A stretch of DNA of 43,724 nt from an uncultured Prevotellaceae bacterium (lineage in GTDB: Bacteria; Bacteroidota; Bacteroidia; Bacteroidales; Bacteroidaceae): assembly GCA_902783165.1 (NCBI GenBank), contig CACZPU010000131.1:1-43724 (forward strand). Direction: 5' to 3'. The notes under the pieces are model-generated. The model saw only the letters and a list, made by a program, of their open reading frames with translations. It was not told the origin of the DNA and ran no database searches. Made by a program: the position numbers and the translations under genes. Below are positions 37,291 through 43,724 of this stretch, in pieces. Positions within the stretch are counted from its first letter, which is position 1. The number at the start of each line of letters is the position of its first letter.

Positions 37291-38463
37291 ATGAAATTAT
37301 CACAGTTCAAATTTAAATTGCCCGAGGAACAGGTGGCATTGTACCCGCACAGTGTCTACCGTGAATTTGAGAACGAACAGGGCGAAAAGGAAAAGGTTCG
37401 CATTACTCGCCGTGATGAATGCCGCTTGATGATACTTCATCGCAAGTCGAAGAAAATCGACATGTTCAAAACTGATGAAAATGGCGAGCCGATGAAGGAC
37501 GAAAATGGCAATCCACTGTATCTCGATTTCCGCAATGTGCTCGATCATTTTGATGCTGGTGATACTTTTGTCTTCAACGACACGAAGGTTTTCCCTGCCC
37601 GTTTGTATGGTACGAAAGAGAAAACCGATGCAAAAATTGAGGTGTTCCTTTTACGAGAATTGAATGAGGAAATGCGTTTGTGGGATGTGTTGGTGGAGCC
37701 AGCTCGGAAAATCCGTATCGGCAACAAATTGTTTTTCGACGATAGTGGGACAATGGTTGCTGAAGTGATAGACAATACCACAAGCCGAGGACGAACACTT
37801 CGATTCCTATACGATTGCCCGCATGATGAGTTCAAACGCGAACTGTTTGCATTAGGAGAGGCACCGCTTCCAAACTATATAGTAGAGCGTCGTCCTGCAA
37901 CTGAGGATGATATGGAAGATTTCCAATGCATCTTTGCCAAGAACGAAGGAGCTGTGACTACACCAGCTAGCGGCATGCACTTCAGTCGTGAACTGATGAA
38001 ACGCATGGAGATTAAAGGCATCAATTTTGCCTATATCACACTGCATTGCGCTTTAGGCAATTTCCATGATATTGAGGTGGAGGACTTGACCAAGCATAAG
38101 ATGGATTCGGAACAGATGTTTATTGGTGCAGAGGCATGCAAACTGGTAAATGAAACCAAACAAGGCGGACATCGCGTGTGTGCCGTGGGTACCAGTGTGG
38201 TAAAGGCAACCGAGACGGCTATTAGTACAGACAAACAGCTGAAAGAATATGAAGGTTGGACCAATAAGTTCATATTCCCGCCCTATGAATTTGGCGTGGC
38301 CGATGCCATGATTGCAAATTTCTATCATCCCATGTCTACATTATTGATGGAAACAGCTGCGTTCGGTGGTTATGATTTGGTGATGGAAGCCTACGAAGAA
38401 GCTGTTAAAAACGGATATATGTTTGGGTGTTATGGCGATGCCATGCTCATTTTGGACGATTAA
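37291..38463 (+). CDS. queA: QueA, SAM:tRNA ribosyltransferase-isomerase
   Basis: QueA transfers the ribosyl part of S-adenosylmethionine to 7-aminomethyl-deazaguanine in tRNA, making epoxyqueuosine. Family blocks are clear: [14 protein letters not shown] at the start, [45 protein letters not shown], and the C-terminal [11 protein letters not shown] and [12 protein letters not shown]. At 390 residues it is longer than the usual 340-360. The extra length is in a charged insert near residues 22-80 that contains [14 protein letters not shown], a short repeated Asp-Glu-Asn-Gly motif. It sits between truB and folK. Confidence 0.95.
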   Translation: MKLSQFKFKLPEEQVALYPHSVYREFENEQGEKEKVRITRRDECRLMILHRKSKKIDMFKTDENGEPMKDENGNPLYLDFRNVLDHFDAGDTFVFNDTKVFPARLYGTKEKTDAKIEVFLLRELNEEMRLWDVLVEPARKIRIGNKLFFDDSGTMVAEVIDNTTSRGRTLRFLYDCPHDEFKRELFALGEAPLPNYIVERRPATEDDMEDFQCIFAKNEGAVTTPASGMHFSRELMKRMEIKGINFAYITLHCALGNFHDIEVEDLTKHKMDSEQMFIGAEACKLVNETKQGGHRVCAVGTSVVKATETAISTDKQLKEYEGWTNKFIFPPYEFGVADAMIANFYHPMSTLLMETAAFGGYDLVMEAYEEAVKNGYMFGCYGDAMLILDD

Positions 38464-38497
38464 TTTCCTGACTTTATTTGTAAGTACGAGCTATTTT

Positions 38498-38971
38498 ATG
38501 AAGCATGTGGTATATCTTAGTCTTGGGAGTAATCTTGGGAATAAGAAGAGAAATATCTACAAAGCTGTAAAACAAATTAATGAGCTGGTTGGCGTGGTAA
38601 AGCGCCAGTCAGCTCTTTATATTACCGAGCCTTGGGGATTTGAATCAACCAACTCGTTTGTCAATGCAGCGATTTGCTGCATCACCGAGTTGTCTCCTAT
38701 GGAAGTACTTCTCACCACGCAACAGATAGAGCGCAAACTGGGTAGGACTCAAAAGTCTGGTACATCCAAGGTTCCTTCTTCTATCGAAGGTATACCTTTG
38801 CTACCCCCATATCACGACCGTTCTATTGATATCGATATTCTGCTTTATGATGACATTAGTGTAGATGAACCGGAATTGAAAATCCCCCATCCACTGATGC
38901 AGATGAGGGATTTCGTAATGGTTCCTTTGAAAGAAATTCTGAGACCTATCGGCGAAGACCAAGAGCCTTGA
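38498..38971 (+). CDS. folK: HPPK pyrophosphokinase FolK
   Basis: FolK transfers pyrophosphate from ATP to 6-hydroxymethyl-dihydropterin in folate synthesis. I start at ATG 38498, which gives the normal VVYLSLGSNLGNK opening; the longer frame overlaps queA and begins with unrelated residues. The magnesium-binding aspartates lie in RSIDIDILLYDD, and PHPLMQMRDFVMVPL is the conserved C-terminal block. The region before RSIDID has an insert of about 15 residues (GTSKVPSSIEGIPLL) compared with short HPPKs. Its 3' end overlaps rpsO, on the opposite strand, by 26 bases. Confidence 0.92.
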   Translation: MKHVVYLSLGSNLGNKKRNIYKAVKQINELVGVVKRQSALYITEPWGFESTNSFVNAAICCITELSPMEVLLTTQQIERKLGRTQKSGTSKVPSSIEGIPLLPPYHDRSIDIDILLYDDISVDEPELKIPHPLMQMRDFVMVPLKEILRPIGEDQEP

Positions 38972-39215
38972 CGATGGCGCGATAACGGGTAATGTCGCGT
39001 TCCTTCAAATAGTCAAGCAATGCACGACGCTTACCTACCAATTTTGTTAGTGAGCGGGCTGTGCAATGATCTTTGTGATTCTTCTTTAGGTGCTCTGTCA
39101 GGTGAGAAATACGGTAAGAGAACAATGCAATCTGGCTCTCTGCCGAACCTGTGTCAGTTGCTGACTGACCATACTGACCGAAAATCTCAGTCTTCTTTGT
39201 CTTGTCTAAATACAT
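38946..39215 (-). CDS. rpsO: 30S ribosomal protein S15
   Basis: S15 binds 16S rRNA early in assembly of the small-subunit platform. The 89-residue sequence is standard: FGQYGQSATDTGSAESQIALFS, LTEHLKKNHKDHCTARSL, and the KRRALLDYLKERDITRYR helix. It is the usual length with no oddities. The leader from its promoter (about 120 bases) contains two adjacent perfect hairpins that could take part in S15 autoregulation. The coding end overlaps the end of folK on the other strand. Confidence 0.97.
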   Translation of the reverse strand: MYLDKTKKTEIFGQYGQSATDTGSAESQIALFSYRISHLTEHLKKNHKDHCTARSLTKLVGKRRALLDYLKERDITRYRAIVKALGLRR

Positions 39216-39298
39216 TTTGTTGTTTGATTAATAATGTTTTTTAATTACATCCTTCGGAAGCAAACCGCCTTAATCACAACGGCCACATCTTCGAATGC

Positions 39299-39330
39299 AT
39301 CGGACTTTCCGATTGATTTCATGCGAAATC
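39299..39330 (-). promoter_or_regulatory. Paired hairpins in the rpsO leader
   Basis: ATCGGA 39299-39304 pairs with TCCGAT 39308-39313 around CTT, and GATTTC 39315-39320 pairs with GAAATC 39325-39330 around ATGC. Both stems are perfect and lie just downstream of the -7 box in the minus-strand rpsO leader. S15 often represses its own mRNA through leader structures, so this is a candidate autoregulatory element. Confidence 0.4.
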
Positions 39331-39335
39331 GGCTG

Positions 39336-39343
39336 CAAAGGTA
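39336..39343 (-). promoter_or_regulatory. -7 box of rpsO
   Basis: On the minus strand this reads TACCTTTG followed by C, an exact -7 match, about 120 bases before the rpsO start. The -33 element is not convincing. Confidence 0.5.
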
Positions 39344-39587
39344 CATCTTTTTATAAATAATGAAGAATATAGACAGAAGAAATGTCATCACTATCGTATA
39401 TTTTTATTAAACATTAACAAATACGCTCCTTTTCTGACCGATTGTCGGGGGATGGTAGTAACAATTGCATTTCTAGGATATCGTTTCTTTTTTTATTGAA
39501 TTGTTGATGGAAAATAACAAATGTACTCTTTTTCATTATTTATTTATAATTGTGTATTGTGAATGATGTATTATGAATATTTTGTAG

Positions 39588-39595
39588 TAACTTTG
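39588..39595 (+). promoter_or_regulatory. -7 box of bipA
   Basis: TAACTTTG followed by C is an exact -7 match 25 bases before the bipA start codon. No clear TTTG lies at -33. Confidence 0.45.
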
Positions 39596-39620
39596 CAGCC
39601 GATTTATAAACATTGAGTGT

Positions 39621-41423
39621 ATGCAAGATATTAGAAATATAGCAATCATCGCCCATGTCGATCATGGGAAAACCACTTTAGTAGACAAAATGATGCTCGC
39701 CGGACATCTGTTTCGCGATGGCCAGAATCTGAGCAGTCAGGTGCTCGATAGTAACGATTTGGAGCGTGAACGTGGCATCACCATTCTTTCCAAGAATGTT
39801 TCAATTAACTATAAGGGTGTAAAAATCAATATCATTGACACTCCGGGACACTCCGATTTCGGTGGTGAGGTGGAGCGTGTGTTGAACATGGCAGATGGTT
39901 GCTTGCTGTTGGTTGATGCCTTTGAGGGTCCAATGCCACAGACCCGCTTTGTTTTGCAGAAAGCTTTGCAAATAGGACTGAAGCCTATCGTGGTTGTTAA
40001 TAAGGTAGACAAGCCCAATTGTCGTCCCGAGGAAGTGTACGAAATGGTGTTCGACCTGATGTTTGCCCTTAATGCCACCGAGGACCAATTGGATTTCCCC
40101 GTGGTCTACGGCTCTGCCAAGAATGGCTGGATGGGGGAGGACTACAGTACTCCTACTGACAATATCACGTATTTGCTTGACAAAATCATAGAGGTGATAC
40201 CTGCTCCCCGCCAGATAGAAGGTTCTCCGCAGATGCTCATCACCTCGCTTGACTATAGCAGTTACACTGGTCGTATTGCTGTGGGACGTGTGCATCGCGG
40301 TACACTTACCAATGGTATGAATATCACAATTGCCCATCGTGATGGCAGCATGGAAAAGACGAAGATTAAGGAGTTGCACACATTTGAGGGAATGGGACAC
40401 ACCAAGACCGACCATGTTGACTCTGGAGACATCTGTGCTGTGATTGGATTGGAGAAATTCGAGATCGGTGATACCATTTGCGACTTTGAGAATCCAGAGC
40501 CACTGCCCCCTATTGCCATCGACGAACCCACTATGTCAATGCTTTTTACACTCAACGATTCGCCTTTCTTTGGCAAGGAAGGAAAATATTGTACTAGCCG
40601 CCACATCCAGGAACGTCTGCAACGCGAGCTTGAGAAGAATCTTGCATTGCGTGTCCAGCCTTTCGAAGACAGTACAGACAAATGGATTGTCAGTGGTCGT
40701 GGCGTGCTTCATCTTTCCGTTTTGATAGAGACTATGCGCCGCGAAGGCTATGAACTGCAGGTTGGACAACCTCAAGTCATCTACAAGGAGATAAACGGTG
40801 TCAAATGTGAACCAGTAGAAGAACTGACGATTAATGTGCCGGAAGAGTTTGCTTCGAAGATGATTGACATGGTAACGCGTCGCAAGGGTGACCTCACTTC
40901 TATGGAGACACAAGCCGACCGTGTGAACATTGAGTTCGACATTCCGTCGCGTGGAATCATCGGTCTGCGTACCAATGTTCTCACCGCTAGTCAGGGCGAG
41001 GCCATCATGGCCCACCGTTTCAAGGAGTATCAGCCCTATAAGGGTGACATTGTTCGCCGTTTGAACGGTTCGATGATTGCCATGGAGACAGGAACTGCTT
41101 TTGCATATAGTATCGATAAACTGCAAGACCGTGGTAAGTTCTTTATTGATCCAGGCGAGGATGTCTATGCTGGACAGGTGGTTGGTGAGCATGTTCACGA
41201 CAATGACTTGGTCATCAATGTGACCAAGGCCAAGCAGCTTACCAATGTGCGTGCTTCTGGAACTGACGAAAAGGCACGCATCATTCCTAAGGTGATCATG
41301 TCGTTGGAGGAATGTTTGGAGTATATCAAAGAGGATGAGTATGTGGAAGTCACCCCCAAGTCCATGCGTATGCGCAAGATAATCCTTGATCATTTGGAGC
41401 GTAAACGAGCTAATAAAGAATAA
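39621..41423 (+). CDS. typA: Translational GTPase TypA/BipA
   Basis: BipA is a ribosome-binding GTPase needed for 50S assembly and growth under stress or cold. G motifs are present: AHVDHGKTT (G1), RERGITI (G2), DTPGHSDFGGE (G3) and NKVDKPNCRPEE (G4). They are followed by a beta-barrel domain, EF-G-like domains III and V, and the BipA-specific C-terminal region (SGTDEKARIIPKVIMSLEECLEYIKEDEYVEVTP and onward). It has 600 residues, normal for the family. It is monocistronic, with a terminator beginning about 28 bases after the stop. Confidence 0.96.
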   Translation: MQDIRNIAIIAHVDHGKTTLVDKMMLAGHLFRDGQNLSSQVLDSNDLERERGITILSKNVSINYKGVKINIIDTPGHSDFGGEVERVLNMADGCLLLVDAFEGPMPQTRFVLQKALQIGLKPIVVVNKVDKPNCRPEEVYEMVFDLMFALNATEDQLDFPVVYGSAKNGWMGEDYSTPTDNITYLLDKIIEVIPAPRQIEGSPQMLITSLDYSSYTGRIAVGRVHRGTLTNGMNITIAHRDGSMEKTKIKELHTFEGMGHTKTDHVDSGDICAVIGLEKFEIGDTICDFENPEPLPPIAIDEPTMSMLFTLNDSPFFGKEGKYCTSRHIQERLQRELEKNLALRVQPFEDSTDKWIVSGRGVLHLSVLIETMRREGYELQVGQPQVIYKEINGVKCEPVEELTINVPEEFASKMIDMVTRRKGDLTSMETQADRVNIEFDIPSRGIIGLRTNVLTASQGEAIMAHRFKEYQPYKGDIVRRLNGSMIAMETGTAFAYSIDKLQDRGKFFIDPGEDVYAGQVVGEHVHDNDLVINVTKAKQLTNVRASGTDEKARIIPKVIMSLEECLEYIKEDEYVEVTPKSMRMRKIILDHLERKRANKE

Positions 41424-41450
41424 GCCAATAATAAGCAGTATCCATTAAGG

Positions 41451-41508
41451 TAGGAAAAGATGTGTTTTTGTGGATGGAAACTAAAGCATCTTTTCCTATT
41501 TTTCTTTT
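41451..41508 (+). terminator. Intrinsic terminator after bipA
   Basis: TAGGAAAAGATG at 41451-41462 pairs perfectly with CATCTTTTCCTA at 41487-41498 around a 24-base loop. TTTTTCTTTTT follows. Confidence 0.75.
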
Positions 41509-41738
41509 TCTGAATTTCAACTTGTCTTTTCCCTCCAAACTTCATGTTAGGCTAGGATGATAGCCAGTATTTTTATATAATTGGTGTATGGCAATTGTTG
41601 TACTAATCGATTGGTGTGGCAGAAAGGTAATGGAGTGTGAAAAAGGATTTGAAATGGTTTGTTAAGTGAAATGCAAAGTGCTTTACAAGAATCTTGAGGT
41701 GATTCAATAAGTACTTAACGCAAAAAAAATTAAAAGTT

Positions 41739-41770
41739 TTTGTATATGCAAATATGTTTCATTATCTTTG
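41739..41770 (+). promoter_or_regulatory. Strong promoter of the beta-barrel protein gene
   Basis: TTTG at 41739-41742 and TATCTTTG at 41763-41770 are separated by 20 bases, matching both consensus elements exactly. The leader to ATG 41786 is only about nine bases. Confidence 0.7.
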
Positions 41771-41785
41771 CAGAAAAATAAGACG

Positions 41786-42538
41786 ATGAAACATTTCTTT
41801 GCCTTTGTCTTTTTATTGTTTCCTCTTTTAGGTCATGCACAAGAGGAAGATGATTTCATGGCCGGTAGGCCAGGTGTTACAGGTAGTGTGGATGTGTTGC
41901 CCAAAGGCAGACTTCAATGGGAAACGGGTTTGGGATATGAATATTCAAAATTTGATGGATTGAAAGAGTCCACTTGGACGCTGAATAGTTCGTCTTTGCG
42001 ATGGGGTATTGGTCATCAGGTGGAACTTGATTTCAATATCGATGGCTGCTATACAAAACTGGAGGATACCCACTTTAGTGGCGTGAGTGGAATGTCTGTA
42101 GGTGCTGTTGTGCGATTGTTCGATGGTTGGAAAGCGCTGCCCGTCATATCTTTCTGCGGTAGTTTGCTGTTACCTGGTAGCAAAGATTCCCATTATCTGC
42201 CAGAGAATATAGGAAGTCAGATGAGCATAGTGTTTAATAACCAACTGACCGAGATGCTTAGTCTGGACTACGATTTGGGGCTGAAGTGGGAAGATGACCC
42301 ACGTGCAGAAGTGTTTTGGGGTGCAGCTCTTACTGCTCAGTTGACTCCTGTATTCGGATTCTTAGTCGAAGAATACAACACCAATCACCGTGATGGCACA
42401 GATTGTTGGATGGGACTCGGAGCCTTCGCCAGATTGAACAGCCGAATGCAAATGGATATTGGCACCAATCTAAACCTGAAACATATGGGCAAATATCACG
42501 ATGTGTCTATTGGATTGGTGTGGCAGCTTACCAAATAG
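41786..42538 (+). CDS. Outer-membrane beta-barrel protein, MetA-pathway (phenol) type
   Basis: I start at ATG 41786, giving 250 residues and a signal peptide ending GHAQ; a TTG six codons earlier lies inside the -7 region. The mature protein opens with FMAGRPGVTGSVDVLPKGRLQWETGLGYEYSKFDG. Alternating aromatic/polar strands follow to a C-terminal GLVWQLTK, the pattern of an outer-membrane barrel. The first part resembles the family called putative MetA-pathway of phenol degradation, which in Bacteroidetes has no proven role. I infer an outer-membrane protein, possibly a small-molecule porin, but do not assign a substrate. It has its own strong promoter and stands alone. Confidence 0.75.
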   Translation: MKHFFAFVFLLFPLLGHAQEEDDFMAGRPGVTGSVDVLPKGRLQWETGLGYEYSKFDGLKESTWTLNSSSLRWGIGHQVELDFNIDGCYTKLEDTHFSGVSGMSVGAVVRLFDGWKALPVISFCGSLLLPGSKDSHYLPENIGSQMSIVFNNQLTEMLSLDYDLGLKWEDDPRAEVFWGAALTAQLTPVFGFLVEEYNTNHRDGTDCWMGLGAFARLNSRMQMDIGTNLNLKHMGKYHDVSIGLVWQLTK

Positions 42539-42687
42539 CATCCCGGAACAACGGAAATACAAAAGAAATACGTGTCATTAGGAAACTCTTTCTTCACGAT
42601 TTTATTATTGTACGTTTCGTTGTTTGTCTGTAGTTTTTCAGTGGGATAGCGAAGTTGTTCTTGCCCAACAAAAAACAAGCAAATTTC

Positions 42688-42719
42688 TTTGTTTTGTTCT
42701 TGTTTTATTAGTAACTTTG
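42688..42719 (+). promoter_or_regulatory. Promoter of the glutamine synthetase gene
   Basis: TTTG at 42688-42691 and TAACTTTG at 42712-42719 are 20 bases apart and match both consensus elements exactly. The leader is about 50 bases. Confidence 0.7.
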
Positions 42720-42774
42720 CGGCCGAAAAGAATAACTAATAAATTGATAAACTAATTAACTTAATTTTTTTACC

Positions 42775-43724
42775 ATGACAAATCCAACAATTCCATTGAA
42801 TGCCAACCCTGTTGTGGCATTCCTGCAAAAGTCACCTAAGGAGTTCACCAAAGCCGATATCATTCGTTATGTGGAGGAGAATGGTATCGAGATGATAAAT
42901 TTTATGTACCCTGGAGGTGACGGGAAATTGAAGACTTTGAACTTCGTCATTACCAACAAGTTGTATCTTGACACAATCCTCACTTGCGGTGAGCGCGTGG
43001 ATGGTAGCAGTTTGTTCTCGTTTATCGAGGCTGGCAGTAGCGACCTTTATGTTCTGCCACGTTTCTGCACGGCTTTCGTGGATCCCTTTGCCGAGATTCC
43101 AACGCTCTGTATGTTGTGTTCTTTCTTCGATAAGGATGGCAATCCGCTGGCAAGTTCTCCTGAGAACACGCTCCGCAAGGCATCGCGCGCCTTCACCGAG
43201 GTGACAGGCATGGAGTTCCAGGCCATGGGCGAACTGGAATACTATGTGATTTCCGAAGACGACGGAATGTTCCCCGCCATCGATCAACGGGGTTATCACG
43301 AGTCGGCTCCCTATGCCAAGATGAACGACTTCCGCCAGCACTGTATGCTGTATGTTGCTCAAACTGGAGGACAAATCAAATACGGCCATTCTGAAGTAGG
43401 TAATTTCAAACAAGACGGCAAGGTGTACGAACAGAATGAGATAGAGTTCCTGCCTGTTCCCGTCGAGGAAGCAGCTGACCAGTTGATGTTGGCAAAATGG
43501 GTGATTCGCAATCTGGCATACGAATATGGTTTCAACGTGACTTTCGCGCCGAAAATCACTACAGGAAAGGCTGGCAGTGGTCTGCATATCCATATGCGCA
43601 TCGTAAAAGACGGTAAGAATATGATGCTCAGCAACGGTGAACTGAGCAAAGAGGCACGTACGATGATAGCCGGAATGATGGAATTGGCACCTAGTATTAC
43701 AGCATTCGGCAACAAGAACCCCAC
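42775..43724 (+). CDS. glnA: Glutamine synthetase, 3'-truncated by the window
   Basis: Glutamine synthetase makes glutamine from glutamate, ammonia and ATP, the entry point for nitrogen. The frame opens at ATG 42775 and is still open at the window end, giving 316 residues. A beta-grasp N-domain (to about residue 100, with the FVDPFAEIPTLCMLCSF strand) precedes the catalytic domain. Metal-binding Glu153 and Glu155 are in GELEYYVI, and the glutamate-binding segment GSGLHIHM is at 267-274. The length seen fits a type I enzyme of about 500 residues rather than the long GlnN type. It has a perfect promoter. No regulator gene is visible upstream. Confidence 0.9.
   Translation, partial: MTNPTIPLNANPVVAFLQKSPKEFTKADIIRYVEENGIEMINFMYPGGDGKLKTLNFVITNKLYLDTILTCGERVDGSSLFSFIEAGSSDLYVLPRFCTAFVDPFAEIPTLCMLCSFFDKDGNPLASSPENTLRKASRAFTEVTGMEFQAMGELEYYVISEDDGMFPAIDQRGYHESAPYAKMNDFRQHCMLYVAQTGGQIKYGHSEVGNFKQDGKVYEQNEIEFLPVPVEEAADQLMLAKWVIRNLAYEYGFNVTFAPKITTGKAGSGLHIHMRIVKDGKNMMLSNGELSKEARTMIAGMMELAPSITAFGNKNP

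Larger units (their letters stand above)
41424..41785. other. Intergenic region with terminator and promoter
   Basis: These 362 bases hold a strong terminator after bipA and a strong promoter at 41739-41770. Between about 41510 and 41735 I see no gene or RNA. Confidence 0.7.

Overview
The window looks like a chromosomal segment of a Bacteroidales bacterium, most likely Prevotella or a close relative. The evidence is the AT-rich intergenic DNA with Bacteroidetes-type promoters (TTTG about 20 bases before TAnnTTTG), the general lack of Shine-Dalgarno sites, SusC/SusD proteins, GH97 and GH28 glycosidases, a FecR/ECF-sigma pair, a DUF4369-type TlpA thioredoxin, and the gene order ftsX, DUF3098, uppP, truB, queA, folK.

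Layout. 1-4500: the tail of an unrecognised gene, an unknown lipoprotein, a stand-alone FtsZ overlapping an unknown 203-residue protein, and an unknown multi-pass membrane protein. 4800-7610: a ResB-like and a CcsA-like cytochrome c maturation pair, then menE of menaquinone synthesis, all serving anaerobic respiration. 7680-11060: a GH97 and a GH28 glycosidase for plant polysaccharides. 11170-14830: mutY and clpB. 15350-17640: an M15 peptidase and a CCA-adding enzyme. 17770-23770: a complete tripartite RND efflux operon. 23825-24607: lpxA.

24684-33300: a cell-surface-signalling nutrient uptake locus (ECF sigma, FecR anti-sigma, STN-containing SusC, SusD, TlpA-like thioredoxin). The first four genes each carry an obvious lesion: TAA, frameshift or deletion plus TAG, a -1 shift, and TGA. 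Genes on both sides are intact, so this reads as decay of one locus. A five-copy 22-bp repeat array lies between the FecR and SusC genes. 33550-34330: a radical SAM protein on the minus strand. 34500-38970: the ftsX to folK envelope and tRNA-modification cluster. 38946-39215: rpsO on the minus strand. 39620-41423: bipA. 41786-42538: an outer-membrane beta-barrel protein. 42775 to the end: the start of a glutamine synthetase gene that runs off the window.

Items most worth a second look: the FtsZ outside a dcw context with a 17-bp palindrome at its promoter; the CCCAAAATGA junction in susC; the 22-bp dyad array; the 7-bp tandem repeat in the signal sequence of the efflux outer-membrane gene; the paired TGTCATTTTGTC motifs before clpB; and the shortened second ATPase domain of ClpB. 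No tRNA, rRNA, CRISPR array or insertion sequence was seen.
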